Shown: positions 35,595 through 44,964 of the stretch, one piece after another
How positions within the stretch are numbered: position 1 is the first letter of the stretch
Layout of the letters: every line of letters begins with the position of its first letter
Source of the DNA: Pseudoalteromonas sp. P1-9
GTDB lineage: Bacteria > Pseudomonadota > Gammaproteobacteria > Enterobacterales > Alteromonadaceae
NCBI RefSeq assembly: GCF_001399975.1
Contig: NZ_LKBD01000003.1
Span: forward strand, 177,229 to 241,228
DNA: 64,000 nt
Direction of reading: 5' to 3'
Made by a program: the position numbers and the translations under genes
Notes under the pieces: generated by a model
What the model was told of the DNA's origin: nothing
What the model saw: the letters and a program-made list of their open reading frames with translations, nothing else
Database searches by the model: none

Positions 35595-36386
35595 TTAGTT
35601 AAAGTATACGGCACTAAACTGAGCAATTTTTTCTTTTTTCTCATTAAATAAGGTTAATGATTCACCCTTTATTTTGTATTCAAAGGTATCTTGCAATACT
35701 TGATGCATTGCACTTTCAAGGGTGTTCGCCGTACCTTGGCACATCATCATAGTACTGGCCATGCCTTTAAAGCGCAGTCCAAACTCTTTTGCTACATAGC
35801 CACCCATAAAGTTATTACAGCCAGCAAATCCACGTGCATTACCATCGGCTTTTAACTGTACAAAGACTTCTCGTGCACCTTCTGGTGTATTCACTTTAGC
35901 ATCTTGTAACATGGTGGCTTTCCAATAAGTATTTGTCAGCGGTACATCTGGTTTAATTGTCGGGGCGATTTTAGTCAGTTTTAGTCGAAGCGGATCGCTG
36001 TTATTTGCAAACGGGTTATTTGATTGTGTTGTGGTATACAGTAACTCACCGTCTTTACGGATCTGTGCGCGTACGTTGTAGCGCATATTGTCTTTGATTA
36101 ACGCTTCATCATAAGTCAATGCAACGCGATAAGGTGGCGCAGTATCGAGTGTGGTTAATTTACTACTGATCACGGTCGCGGCAACGTCCATCTTGGATAC
36201 ATCTTCAAGCGTTACTGTTAACTCGGCATTAGGCGGCAACATGCTGCGGTCTAAATAGAATACTTCGGTATTTAACGTGCGCATTGTTGATTGCTGAACT
36301 TCAGGGGTAGATTGACATGCGGTTAATGTAATTGTGCTGGTGGCAATAAGTGAACATAAAAACAAAGCTTTAGCAAAGCGATTCAT
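35595..36386 (-). CDS. Lipoprotein with YbaY and META domains
   Basis: A 263-residue lipoprotein. Lipobox LTAC with Cys near residue 24. A YbaY-type beta domain covers about 38-130 (FYLDRSMLPPNAELTVTLED). A META (HslJ-like) domain covers about 148-260, with GFAGCNNFMGGY and MASTMMMCQG, the Cys pair typical of META domains. The two domains are known as separate families (YbaY and HslJ in E. coli); here they are joined. Probably outer-membrane anchored. Function unknown; HslJ is linked to stress tolerance. Upstream at 36516-36537 the motif GTTAACCT occurs twice. Confidence 0.85.
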   Translation of the reverse strand: MNRFAKALFLCSLIATSTITLTACQSTPEVQQSTMRTLNTEVFYLDRSMLPPNAELTVTLEDVSKMDVAATVISSKLTTLDTAPPYRVALTYDEALIKDNMRYNVRAQIRKDGELLYTTTQSNNPFANNSDPLRLKLTKIAPTIKPDVPLTNTYWKATMLQDAKVNTPEGAREVFVQLKADGNARGFAGCNNFMGGYVAKEFGLRFKGMASTMMMCQGTANTLESAMHQVLQDTFEYKIKGESLTLFNEKKEKIAQFSAVYFN

Positions 36387-36513
36387 AGTAGTTCCTTTAT
36401 CTTGTTTAACGAAATTAAGTGGACTTACACAAGTGCGTGTTGAGCTTTGCTCTTTGCAAGTTCAACACCGCGTATTTTAAAGCGCTATTATTAACTTATG
36501 CTTAATGCTACAT

Positions 36514-36537
36514 AGGTTAACCTATTTTAGTTAACCT
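36514..36537. promoter_or_regulatory. Possible regulator site upstream of the META lipoprotein gene
   Basis: The palindrome AGGTTAACCT (36514-36523) is followed by a second GTTAACCT (36530-36537), 14 bp apart in phase. The pair lies about 130 bases upstream of the lipoprotein start and directly behind the TetR stop codon. Confidence 0.3.
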
Positions 36538-36542
36538 GAATG

Positions 36543-37073
36543 TTAGTCCGGTACATTTAGCAAACTCAGCTTATTTTCAAGTTGTGTAACTAATTCATTT
36601 TCATTTATTTCAGGGTGATTTAGCCCGTATAGCAAGGTCATAAAATATAGATCAATGATCACATCAGCATGATGTGCACTTGCGTTGTTATCATGTATTA
36701 GTTGGTTTTTAAACTTTGCTAACTGAGGGGCCAGTTCGCTGTGTTGCCACATAATCGTGCCAAGTAACTCTCGACTAAACTCACGCTGAGATAAGTAAAA
36801 CGGGTAGAGCGCTTTGGCGTAATGCGACATGCGATCAATTGCACTATGGCTTTTATCTTTTTTGCTGGCGTTTAACAGTACTTCATCTAATTGGTCTGAA
36901 AATCCCGCTTTTAAAATGTCGATTTTACTTTTGAAATGACAAAATACCGTGCCGTTTGCGACACCGGACGCCATCGCAATATCACGCGTGCTGGTGTTTT
37001 GGTATCCATTTTCTTTAAAAAGCAGCCATGCAGTTGTAAGAATAAGTTGTTTTGTTTGTTCTTTTTTTGACAC
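36543..37073 (-). CDS. TetR/AcrR family transcriptional regulator
   Basis: A 176-residue repressor. N-terminal helix-turn-helix domain (about 7-53) with TSTRDIAMASGVANGTVFCH. The C-terminal ligand and dimer domain (about 60-176) is not conserved. It is divergently transcribed from two small genes, and the gap holds two matching palindromes of TetR type (37141-37176), so it very likely represses itself and the divergent genes. The ligand is unknown. Confidence 0.92.
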   Translation of the reverse strand: MSKKEQTKQLILTTAWLLFKENGYQNTSTRDIAMASGVANGTVFCHFKSKIDILKAGFSDQLDEVLLNASKKDKSHSAIDRMSHYAKALYPFYLSQREFSRELLGTIMWQHSELAPQLAKFKNQLIHDNNASAHHADVIIDLYFMTLLYGLNHPEINENELVTQLENKLSLLNVPD

Positions 37074-37140
37074 GTTTTCCTCCAGTACATGCGCTATTAC
37101 ACCAGCTTTATAAATTAACGCAATAAAAATTGTTGTTGAT

Positions 37141-37158
37141 TTTTGAGCGCGCTCAAAA
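37141..37158. promoter_or_regulatory. TetR operator 1 (18-bp perfect palindrome)
   Basis: TTTTGAGCGCGCTCAAAA is perfectly self-complementary. It lies between the regulator gene and the divergent small genes, 67 bases from the regulator start. Confidence 0.75.
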
Positions 37159-37164
37159 ATAAAA

Positions 37165-37176
37165 TGAGCGTGCTCA
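37165..37176. promoter_or_regulatory. TetR operator 2
   Basis: TGAGCGTGCTCA repeats the core of operator 1 with one changed base. The two centres are 21 bp apart, two helical turns, so two dimers would bind the same DNA face. It is 19 bases from the start of the small membrane protein gene and would block its promoter. Confidence 0.72.
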
Positions 37177-37195
37177 ATTATTTTTAGGAGTGAGT

Positions 37196-37393
37196 ATGGA
37201 ACACTTAAAACGATTACTTGGCTCGGTTATTTTTCTGCCGTTTATCTTTTGTTATAGCTATGTTGTTGGGCCGCTGCTTATGGCCGTTCTAGTGCCTGGT
37301 GGTGTAGTGCTGTTGCTACTTATTTTAGGCTTTAAAGATGGAAAAAAGGCGTTTAAAGATGCGTTTTTACAAAAGCAGTCCGTTAAAAAATAA
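37196..37393 (+). CDS. Small hydrophobic protein under TetR control
   Basis: A 65-residue protein from the ATG at 37196, behind AGGAG with a 5-base gap. Two adjoining hydrophobic helices (about residues 9-27 and 28-46), then a Lys-rich tail. No family recognised. The strong ribosome site, the operators immediately upstream and coupling to the DUF2867-like gene support a real gene. It overlaps that gene by 35 bases. Confidence 0.65.
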   Translation: MEHLKRLLGSVIFLPFIFCYSYVVGPLLMAVLVPGGVVLLLLILGFKDGKKAFKDAFLQKQSVKK

Positions 37394-37880
37394 GGTTAAG
37401 GCAATCCCATTTCCAAGTGTTATTACCAAAGGAAAAGGGGCGTGCTATCAAGATGCATTTATGTTTACTGCAAACAAGGCTGAATTAACTGCAAAGCAGG
37501 TTTATTTTGCAATTTTCGCTGAGCTGCCGCAGTGGGTAAAAGGCCTTTTGACACTGCGTAACAAAGTCGTCGCACTGTTTGGCTTTGCGGCAACAGATAA
37601 TAATATGGGCAGTAGATTTACCTCGATGAAAATAGGTGAGAGCGCGGGGTTTTTGCGTTATCAATTGGTAAGCGATGAGCAAGTTGTCAGTACCAGTGAG
37701 GAGCCCAATATGGCTATTTGGCTAACGGTAAAACGGGTGTCGCAAAGTCAATTTATTGTTGCGACAGAGGTGGAATTAAGAACGTTAAAAGGGCGAGTGT
37801 ATATGGCAATCATTAAGCCATTTCATCGATTTATTGCCCCATTTTGCATTCGTTACGCATTAAAAATGAATCGAATATAA
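37359..37880 (+). CDS. DUF2867-like protein
   Basis: About 173 residues from the ATG at 37359; an ATG at 37338 has no ribosome site. The protein resembles DUF2867: a basic N-terminus, a central IGESAGFLRYQLVSDEQ stretch and a C-terminus (IIKPFHRFIAPFCIRYALK) as seen in proteins with a lipid-binding-like alpha/beta fold. No signal peptide. It overlaps the small hydrophobic gene, so the two are translated together and probably controlled by the TetR regulator. Function unknown. Confidence 0.72.
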   Translation: MRFYKSSPLKNKVKAIPFPSVITKGKGACYQDAFMFTANKAELTAKQVYFAIFAELPQWVKGLLTLRNKVVALFGFAATDNNMGSRFTSMKIGESAGFLRYQLVSDEQVVSTSEEPNMAIWLTVKRVSQSQFIVATEVELRTLKGRVYMAIIKPFHRFIAPFCIRYALKMNRI

Positions 37881-37885
37881 AACAT

Positions 37886-37911
37886 AAAAGCCAGCATGTG
37901 CTGGCTTTTAT
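37886..37911. terminator. Bidirectional terminator
   Basis: AAAAGCCAGCA-TG-TGCTGGCTTTT between the convergent DUF2867-like gene and lipA. Confidence 0.92.
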
Positions 37912-37947
37912 TTGTAATCTATTTAAGTAATTTAGCTTACGCTTTCG

Positions 37948-38913
37948 TTACTTAACCTCTTTACCTGCTGCTTGTAAATCAGCATGATAACTAGAGCGTA
38001 CAAACGGACCACATGCTGCATGGCTGAAGCCAATTTCATCAGCATAGTCTTTTAATGCATCAAACTCGACAGGCGGCACGTAGCGCTTAACCGGTAAATG
38101 GTGCTTAGAAGGCTGTAGATACTGACCCACTGTAAGCATATCGACATTGTGTTCACGTAAATCGCGTAACACTTCTTCAATTTCGCTAATTTCTTCGCCT
38201 AGGCCAACCATTAAACCTGATTTTGTTTTAACGTTCGGGTGAGCTTCTTTAAAGCGACGCAGTAATTCAAGTGACCATTTGTAGTCAGCACCTGGACGCG
38301 CAAGCTTATAAAGGCGCGGCGCCGTTTCTAAGTTGTGGTTAAACACATCAGGTGGCGTTTCGGTTAGAATCTCTAGGGCTTTATCCATACGACCACGGAA
38401 ATCAGGGACTAAAATTTCAATCGTAATCCCTGGATTGTGTTTGCGAATTTCGCGAATACAATCGGCAAAGTGCTGTGCACCACCGTCACGTAAGTCATCA
38501 CGGTCAACAGACGTAATTACAACGTAACTTAGCTTCATATCTTTAATTGTTAAGGCAAGCTTTTCTGGCTCTTGTGCATCAGGTTTCAGCGGTCGACCGT
38601 GGGCAACATCACAGAACGGGCAACGACGGGTACAAATTGCACCTAAAATCATAAAGGTTGCTGTGCCGTGGTTAAAGCACTCAGACAAGTTTGGACAAGA
38701 TGCTTCTTCACATACTGAGTGCAAACCATGCTTACGCATTGCGCTTTTAATGCCGTCAATACGCTCACTTGATTTAGGTAAACGAATTTTTAGCCATTCT
38801 GGCTTGCGCAGCATTTCTTCTTTTTCAGTTGGCATAACCTTGACGGGGATTAGTGCCATTTTTTCCGCATCACGAAGCTTTACGCCCGGTTGCATTTTTA
38901 CAGGTTTACTCAT
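37948..38913 (-). CDS. lipA: Lipoyl synthase
   Basis: LipA inserts sulfur into octanoyl groups on lipoyl domains by radical SAM chemistry. It has 321 residues, the same as E. coli. The auxiliary cluster ligands are in [12 protein letters not shown] near residue 68, and the radical SAM cluster in [13 protein letters not shown] near 94. The C-terminal RSSYHA provides the conserved Ser ligand. It follows lipB by three bases, so substrate transfer and sulfur insertion enzymes are co-expressed. Confidence 0.98.
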   Translation of the reverse strand: MSKPVKMQPGVKLRDAEKMALIPVKVMPTEKEEMLRKPEWLKIRLPKSSERIDGIKSAMRKHGLHSVCEEASCPNLSECFNHGTATFMILGAICTRRCPFCDVAHGRPLKPDAQEPEKLALTIKDMKLSYVVITSVDRDDLRDGGAQHFADCIREIRKHNPGITIEILVPDFRGRMDKALEILTETPPDVFNHNLETAPRLYKLARPGADYKWSLELLRRFKEAHPNVKTKSGLMVGLGEEISEIEEVLRDLREHNVDMLTVGQYLQPSKHHLPVKRYVPPVEFDALKDYADEIGFSHAACGPFVRSSYHADLQAAGKEVK

Positions 38914-38916
38914 TGA

Positions 38917-39555
38917 TTAAAAACCTACTACTTGCTCATATTCAGTGGTACCTAATTTTTTAACTAGGTGCTTTACTAGCCCGCTTGACGCTTCTTCTAG
39001 CGTTTGTGGGCCATTAATTTGTTTGGTTTGTAGCATTTCCATTCCGGCATAACCACACGGGTTAATGCGTAAAAACGGTTCCATATCCATATCGATATTT
39101 AATGCAAGACCGTGAAAAGAACAGCCACGACGAACGCGAAGACCCAAAGAGGCTATTTTCTTTTCGTCGACATATACGCCCGGTGCATCGGCTTTGGCGT
39201 ACGCCTTGATACCGAAATCATTTAGGGTATCGATCACCGTTTCTTCAAGCCAAGTAACCAATTCGCGCACACCAATTTTGAGACGACGTAAATTAAACAA
39301 TACATACAGTACTTGTTGGCCTGGACCGTGATAAGTTACTTGGCCGCCACGATCAACTTTAACTACCGGAATATCACCGGTCATTAATAAGTGTTCTTCT
39401 TTGCCTGCTTGACCTTGGGTAAATACAGGGTTGTGTTCTACCAACCAAATCTCATCAGCGGCATTTTCGTCGCGCGTATCGGTATAATGCTGCATTGCTT
39501 GCCATACCGGCTCGTAATCTTGGCGATTAAGCTGTCGAACGATCAATTTAGGCAT
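38917..39555 (-). CDS. lipB: Octanoyltransferase
   Basis: LipB moves octanoate from acyl carrier protein to lipoyl domains. The 212-residue protein has the [12 protein letters not shown] motif near residue 69 and the catalytic Cys in [12 protein letters not shown] near 165, with the partner Lys in [12 protein letters not shown] near 130. It lies 11 bases behind ybeD and 3 bases before lipA. Confidence 0.97.
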   Translation of the reverse strand: MPKLIVRQLNRQDYEPVWQAMQHYTDTRDENAADEIWLVEHNPVFTQGQAGKEEHLLMTGDIPVVKVDRGGQVTYHGPGQQVLYVLFNLRRLKIGVRELVTWLEETVIDTLNDFGIKAYAKADAPGVYVDEKKIASLGLRVRRGCSFHGLALNIDMDMEPFLRINPCGYAGMEMLQTKQINGPQTLEEASSGLVKHLVKKLGTTEYEQVVGF

Positions 39556-39566
39556 ATTAATAGGCC

Positions 39567-39845
39567 TTACAGTACGTAACGTACGTCTGCGATTGAGCCA
39601 AGCTCAGTGTAAATTGTTTCGATATGTTCTTTGCTGGTGACTGTTGCAACTAAACTTACAGACTCATAATTACCTTTGCTGCTTGCTTTGGTTTTAGGTG
39701 CGTAGTCGCCAGGCGCTAACTTTTGCATCACAGTTAATACTTGCGAGGTTAAGTCAACATTTGCAAGGCCCATTACTTTAAAAGTAAAAGGACAAGGGAA
39801 CTCTAAAAACTCGTCAAATTTAGTATTTTTAACCGGATTAACCAC
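39567..39845 (-). CDS. ybeD: YbeD (DUF493) family protein
   Basis: A 92-residue cytoplasmic protein with a ferredoxin-like ACT-type fold, family-typical in [14 protein letters not shown] and the end [10 protein letters not shown]. coli YbeD has 87 residues and occupies the same place between dacA and lipB. Its function is unknown; a regulatory role in lipoate metabolism has been suggested from position. First gene of ybeD-lipB-lipA. Confidence 0.93.
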   Translation of the reverse strand: MVNPVKNTKFDEFLEFPCPFTFKVMGLANVDLTSQVLTVMQKLAPGDYAPKTKASSKGNYESVSLVATVTSKEHIETIYTELGSIADVRYVL

Positions 39846-39973
39846 ATTTCACCTCAGTAATTATAGGGTTATTACGACCATTTAGCTGGCCCTAAGAAAA
39901 TGCCCGCTAGTCTATCATAAATTCAAAAAAACGCTTATTAATAATGTTTATCTGTCTTTGCCAATTTACAAAT

Positions 39974-40001
39974 AAAAAAAGCGCCAAATGGCGCTTTTTT
40001 T
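39974..40001 (-). terminator. Rho-independent terminator of dacA
   Basis: AAAGCGCC-AAAT-GGCGCTTT lies directly behind the dacA stop codon; the T-run on the minus strand is seven long. Confidence 0.9.
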
Positions 40002-40014
40002 ATTAATTAACAGA

Positions 40015-41166
40015 TTAGTTGTTAATTTGTAGACGAATGTAATCGTAGATTTTGCTAAAGAAGCTACCTTCGTTAATTTCTTCTAACGTTACTAATGGAT
40101 ATTGTGCAATATCTTCACCGTCTAGCTGTAAGAACAAAGTACCTACTTTTACACCTTTTTCAATTGGTGCTTCAAGTGTTTGGTCTAGCTCGAAATTCGC
40201 TTTTAGGTTTTTCATTTGACCACGAGGAATGGTGATCGGTGTATCTTCTAAAATACCTAGCGATACCGTTTCTTTGTGACCCATCCAAATACGCTGCTCG
40301 GCAAAGCTGTCACCGGCTTTATACGGTGTCACTGTTTCAAAGAAGCGGAAACCGTAGTTAAGTAATTTGCGGCTTTCTGTTGCACGTGAACGCTCGCTCT
40401 TGGTACCCATAACAACTGATACTAGACGCATATTACCTTTTTTAGCTGAGGTTACAAGGCTGTAGCCAGCTTCACTGGTGTGGCCTGTTTTAATACCATC
40501 AACGTTTAGGTTTTCATCCCACAACAGTGAGTTACGGTTATACTGCTTAATGCCGTTATACGTGAACGACTTCTCTGAGTATAGCGAGTACTCAGCTGGT
40601 ACGTCACGAATGAGTGCAACACCTAAGGTTGCCATATCACGTGGCGTAGTATAGTGCTCTGTAGTATCTAACCCGTGGCTATTGATAAAGTGCGTATTAC
40701 TCATACCTAATTTTTGTGCATGGGCATTCATTAAATCAGCAAATGCTGGTTCGCTGCCGGCAATGTGCTCAGCCATTGCTACACACGCATCATTACCTGA
40801 TTGCACAATAATGCCGCGGTTTAGGTCTTCTACCGATACTTGTTTACCTACTTCGATAAACATTTTTGATGAGTCAGGGAAGTTTTTCGCCCACGCTCTT
40901 TCACTGATGGTAACTTGATCATCAAGCGAAATATTACCGCTTTCTACCTCAAGACCAATCACATAGCTGGTCATCATTTTGGTTAAACTTGCCGGTGCTA
41001 GCTTAGTATCAGCTTCACCTTCGGCAATGACTTTACCTGTTGTAAAGTCAACTAAAAAATAGCCCTTGGCATTGATTTGAGGAGGCGCGGGGATGATTTG
41101 TGCTTGCAGTGAAAAGCACGACGCTGCTGCAATGGCAGCAATAACTGTTTTTTTAATTCGATTCAT
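40015..41166 (-). CDS. dacA: D-alanyl-D-alanine carboxypeptidase (PBP5/6 type)
   Basis: It trims the terminal D-Ala from peptidoglycan pentapeptides in the periplasm. The 383-residue protein has a signal peptide (about 1-22). The active-site Ser and Lys lie in PASLTKMM near residue 65, SGN in VQSGNDAC near 126 and KTG in GIKTGHTS near 225. The C-terminal beta domain and amphipathic membrane anchor end with FSKIYDYIRLQINN. E. coli PBP5 has 403 residues. It lies behind rlpA with a 59-base gap. Confidence 0.95.
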   Translation of the reverse strand: MNRIKKTVIAAIAAASCFSLQAQIIPAPPQINAKGYFLVDFTTGKVIAEGEADTKLAPASLTKMMTSYVIGLEVESGNISLDDQVTISERAWAKNFPDSSKMFIEVGKQVSVEDLNRGIIVQSGNDACVAMAEHIAGSEPAFADLMNAHAQKLGMSNTHFINSHGLDTTEHYTTPRDMATLGVALIRDVPAEYSLYSEKSFTYNGIKQYNRNSLLWDENLNVDGIKTGHTSEAGYSLVTSAKKGNMRLVSVVMGTKSERSRATESRKLLNYGFRFFETVTPYKAGDSFAEQRIWMGHKETVSLGILEDTPITIPRGQMKNLKANFELDQTLEAPIEKGVKVGTLFLQLDGEDIAQYPLVTLEEINEGSFFSKIYDYIRLQINN

Positions 41167-41225
41167 TGGCTCTTTGGGTCAATTGTATTAGTTTTGGGTA
41201 TTTTGCGTTAATTATCCTAAAGCAA

Positions 41226-41969
41226 TCAGTCACTGTAAAGCATGAATGCGTTTTCATGGCTATTTGCCTTAATTTTATCGAGTAATTCTTTCGCAACTTG
41301 CGCATTGTCGATTGGACCAAGGCGCAAGCGATAAATTCCATCTTTTTTCACAATTTTACTGTCTACCTGATGTTCTGCCGTTAACGTTTTAGCAAGCACA
41401 CTTAAGTGCTCGATACTTTGCGCAGCGGCAATTTGAATATAGGCTTTGTGATGATTAGTTTCCGGTACTAGGGCTTCTATTTTTACTTTCGCGGTACCTT
41501 TGCGATGGTAGCCTAGTTTATATGCGGCGGCGTACGATAAATCGATAATACGATCATCGTGAAATGGCCCGCGGTCGTTAACGCGTACCACTGCAGTATT
41601 GCCATTTTCTAAATTGGTAACGCGCACAAAACTGGGTAACGGTAAGGTTTTATGTGCTGCGGTCATGGCGAACATATCGTAAGGCTCACCATTAGATGTG
41701 GCGTAGCCATGGAATTTTCGCCCATACCAAGAGGCAACGCCAGTTTGGCTGAAGCCTACTTCACTGTGCAATGGCTGATAGCGTTTGCCGCGTACTTCAT
41801 AAGGTCTGCTTGCAGAAATGCTCTTTTTTTCAGATGTCACCGCAACATCTTGCATTTCTTCTGGCAATGGCGCGCGCAGTGGCGCTGCGTCATGACGCAT
41901 ACTGTAGCGACCAGACGGCGCACATGCGGTTATAAAAATTAGTATTGTTAAAAGTAGTAGGTGTTTCAT
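41226..41969 (-). CDS. rlpA: Septal ring lytic transglycosylase RlpA
   Basis: A 247-residue lipoprotein. Lipobox TACA with Cys near residue 16. A double-psi beta-barrel domain (about 75-165) contains GVASWYGRKFHGYATSNGE and VRVNDRGPF with the conserved His and Asp. A C-terminal SPOR domain (about 170-247) binds denuded septal glycans. It is shorter than E. coli RlpA (362) because the linker is short. It follows rodA by four bases. Confidence 0.94.
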   Translation of the reverse strand: MKHLLLLTILIFITACAPSGRYSMRHDAAPLRAPLPEEMQDVAVTSEKKSISASRPYEVRGKRYQPLHSEVGFSQTGVASWYGRKFHGYATSNGEPYDMFAMTAAHKTLPLPSFVRVTNLENGNTAVVRVNDRGPFHDDRIIDLSYAAAYKLGYHRKGTAKVKIEALVPETNHHKAYIQIAAAQSIEHLSVLAKTLTAEHQVDSKIVKKDGIYRLRLGPIDNAQVAKELLDKIKANSHENAFMLYSD

Positions 41970-41973
41970 TGTG

Positions 41974-43077
41974 TTATTTCACCAAAATGCGCTTATGGGT
42001 TGCAATAGACATAATAATACCGAACCCCGCAAGCAGGGTTACCATGGACGTACCGCCATAGCTGATAAGGGGAAGGGGAACCCCTACTACAGGTAATAAC
42101 CCTGAAACCATACCAATGTTTACAAAAACATAAACAAAGAAGGTCAGGGTAATACTCGCTGCTAATAATTTGCCAAATGCATCTTGTGCACTGACGGCAA
42201 TAAACAAGCCGCGAGCGATAATAAATAAGTACAAGCTAAGTAAAATTGTGACACCAATTAGGCCAAATTCTTCACTTAGCACGGAAAAAATAAAATCGGT
42301 GTGGCGCTCGGGCAAAAATTCTAATTGAGACTGCGTGCCATGCGTCCAGCCTTTGCCTTCAACACCGCCAGAGCCAATCGCAATTTTAGACTGAATAATG
42401 TGATATCCCGCACCAAGTGGGTCGCTCTCTGGGTCAAGCATGGTTAGCACTCGCGTTTTTTGGTATTCGTGCATGCCATAATGCCAAAAACCATAAATTG
42501 CCGCCGGTGCAATGGCTAACGCACCTAAAATAAGGCGCCAATGAAGACCTGCAAAAAACAACACAAATAGGCCAGAACTTGCAATCAGAATTGATGTGCC
42601 TAAATCGGGTTGTTTCATGATTAAACGTGTTGGAATTGCAACAATTAATAAGCCAATTGCTAAATGGCGATATTTCGGTGGTAAGTGATAACGACTAATA
42701 TACCAAGCAACCATAATCGGCATGGCGAGTTTCATAATCTCAGAGGGTTGAAAGCGAATACCCACATTGAGCCAGCGCTGTGCGCCTTTACTTGATACAC
42801 CAAAAAACATGACGGCAACCAGCAGGGCTACACCAACCACGTAGATGGGTAATGCCCAGCGCCGCATATTTGTGGGTGATACTTGGGCCAGGGCGAACAA
42901 CACAAATAAGCCAAGTCCAATACGGGTTGCTTGACGAAATACTAAATCAATATTCTGACCGCCGGCACTGTAAACTACCACTAAACTGCCGCCCATTAAG
43001 GCTAAAATTGCCACAAGTAATGGCCAGTCTAAGTGTAATCTATCCCAAATCGTTTTATTGTGATTGAGCGCCTTCAC
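41974..43077 (-). CDS. rodA: Rod shape-determining SEDS glycosyltransferase RodA
   Basis: The peptidoglycan polymerase of the elongasome. It has 367 residues and about ten membrane helices. SEDS features are GAQRWLNVGIRFQPSEIMK near residue 101, the catalytic Asp region in KGWTHGTQSQLEFLPERHTD near 240, and the end PLPLISYGGTSMV. It overlaps mrdA by four bases (ATGA type), matching formation of a RodA-PBP2 complex. Confidence 0.97.
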   Translation of the reverse strand: MKALNHNKTIWDRLHLDWPLLVAILALMGGSLVVVYSAGGQNIDLVFRQATRIGLGLFVLFALAQVSPTNMRRWALPIYVVGVALLVAVMFFGVSSKGAQRWLNVGIRFQPSEIMKLAMPIMVAWYISRYHLPPKYRHLAIGLLIVAIPTRLIMKQPDLGTSILIASSGLFVLFFAGLHWRLILGALAIAPAAIYGFWHYGMHEYQKTRVLTMLDPESDPLGAGYHIIQSKIAIGSGGVEGKGWTHGTQSQLEFLPERHTDFIFSVLSEEFGLIGVTILLSLYLFIIARGLFIAVSAQDAFGKLLAASITLTFFVYVFVNIGMVSGLLPVVGVPLPLISYGGTSMVTLLAGFGIIMSIATHKRILVK

Positions 43078-44948
43078 GGTTTACCTACCAAAGATTCTGG
43101 TTTATTCGAAAAGTAATAGTCCATTAATGTACGCGCGATAGGTGCCCCAACCGATGCCCCGCCACCGGTATTTTCAACGGCAACTGCTATTACAATTTCA
43201 GGTTTTTCATAAGGGGCAAAACCAATGTACATTGCGTTATCGCGGTGGCGTTCGTCGAGTTTCTCTGCGTCGTAGCGCTCACCTTGGGCGATACTTTTCA
43301 CCTGTGCTGTACCGGTTTTTCCACCTGCCGTGTATTGTGCGCCAATAAAGGCTTTGTGCGCCGTGCCCGTTTTTTTATGTACTGTGTTGTACATCGCACG
43401 TAGTGCAATATTCCAATTTTCGTCATTTTTAAGTTGTACGGGTGGCTTTTCATCACGGGCAATAATTTGTACTTGGTCGCTCAATTTAGTTGCTGACACT
43501 AAATGCGGCTGATAGCGCAGGCCCTTGTTCACCATGATGGCCATGGAGTTGGCTATTTGCATTGGGGTGGCGGTCCAATAGCCCTGACCAATTGAAATAT
43601 TGGGTGTGTCACCTGGGTACCAAGGTAATTTGTAAGTGACTTCTTTCCATTCACGCGACGGCAAGTTGGCTGTTTTTTCTTCGTGAATATCAATGCCTGT
43701 GCGCTGACCAAAACCAAATTGATACATAAACTCGCTAATTTTATCGATGCCTAAGCGGTAGCCCACTTCATAAAAGTAGGTATCGCAACTTTCTTCAATT
43801 GCTTTATATACATCGACTTTGCCGTGCCCCCAAGGTTTCCAGTCACGCCAACGGTGATCCGCTTTCGGTAATTTAAAAAAGCCAGGGTCGTACAATTCGG
43901 TTGTTTCAGTAACAACGTCTTCATCAAGAGCCAACATTGCAAGGTGTGGTTTAATTGTTGATGCGGGTGGATAAACCCCTTTGGTTACACGGTTAACAAG
44001 AGGTCTATCGGGGTTGAGCAGTGCTTTGTAATCTTTGCTACTAATGCCGTGAACAAATAAATTAGGATCGTAACTTGGGTTTGAATAAAAGGCTAAAATA
44101 CCGCCGTCACGGGCATCCATTACCACAACCGCACCACGCATGCCATCAAGCGCTGCTTGTGCTATTTGCTGTAAGCCAATATCCAGCGTCAGAATGAGAT
44201 CTTTGCCAGGTTCAGGGTCCGTGGATTTTAGGGTGCGTAAAATTCGCCCGCGGTTATTTATTTCAACCTCTTCGCTACCAACGGTGCCATGTAACGTTTC
44301 TTCGTAGTATTTTTCGATGCCTAACTTACCGATATCACGGGTCGCCCGATAGTTTACGTCGCGGCCTTCCATTTCGAGCTCAAAGTGCTCGGTTTTATTC
44401 ATTTTGGCAACATACCCAATGGCATGGGTTAGGGCATCGCCATAAGGGTAATGACGCGCCAAGCGTGCTTCAACGCTAAAGCCTGGGTATTTGTGTTGGT
44501 TTACAGAAAACAACGCAACTTGCTCTGGGGTTAAGCGTGACTTTAAAATTTGGCTTTTAAAACGACGTTTGCGTTTACTGTTTTTAAGAAATTCTTGTTG
44601 CTGCTCTTGGCTAATATCAAAAAGAGCAGAGACTTCAGTTAAACTTTTTTCTAGGTCGTCAGATTCTTCTGGGATTACTTCAAGGTTATAAACAGGGCGG
44701 TTTTCCGCGAGTAGTACACCGTTACGGTCGTATATCAGGCCACGGTTTGGCGCAATTGGAATGACTTTAATGCGATTTTCGTTGGAGCGAGTTTGGTAAA
44801 TTTGGTGTTGATTAATTTGTAAATTAAACACGTTAACAAATAAGATGCCAATAACAATCATGACAAACACAAACGCCACAAACGCGCGGCGGGCGACTAA
44901 ATTAGCCTCCGCTGAGTGATCCCTGATAGTAGCGCGTTGTTTTAGCAT
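43074..44948 (-). CDS. mrdA: Penicillin-binding protein 2
   Basis: The transpeptidase of the elongasome. It has 624 residues (E. coli 633). Membrane helix about 27-47, a pedestal dimer domain (about 55-240) and a transpeptidase domain (about 265-610). The active site Ser is in YPPASTIKP near residue 329. SCDTY (SxD-type motif) lies near 387 and KTGTAQV near 545. It precedes rodA and overlaps it. Confidence 0.97.
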   Translation of the reverse strand: MLKQRATIRDHSAEANLVARRAFVAFVFVMIVIGILFVNVFNLQINQHQIYQTRSNENRIKVIPIAPNRGLIYDRNGVLLAENRPVYNLEVIPEESDDLEKSLTEVSALFDISQEQQQEFLKNSKRKRRFKSQILKSRLTPEQVALFSVNQHKYPGFSVEARLARHYPYGDALTHAIGYVAKMNKTEHFELEMEGRDVNYRATRDIGKLGIEKYYEETLHGTVGSEEVEINNRGRILRTLKSTDPEPGKDLILTLDIGLQQIAQAALDGMRGAVVVMDARDGGILAFYSNPSYDPNLFVHGISSKDYKALLNPDRPLVNRVTKGVYPPASTIKPHLAMLALDEDVVTETTELYDPGFFKLPKADHRWRDWKPWGHGKVDVYKAIEESCDTYFYEVGYRLGIDKISEFMYQFGFGQRTGIDIHEEKTANLPSREWKEVTYKLPWYPGDTPNISIGQGYWTATPMQIANSMAIMVNKGLRYQPHLVSATKLSDQVQIIARDEKPPVQLKNDENWNIALRAMYNTVHKKTGTAHKAFIGAQYTAGGKTGTAQVKSIAQGERYDAEKLDERHRDNAMYIGFAPYEKPEIVIAVAVENTGGGASVGAPIARTLMDYYFSNKPESLVGKP

Positions 44949-44964
44949 CTAATTGTTTTTGTTC

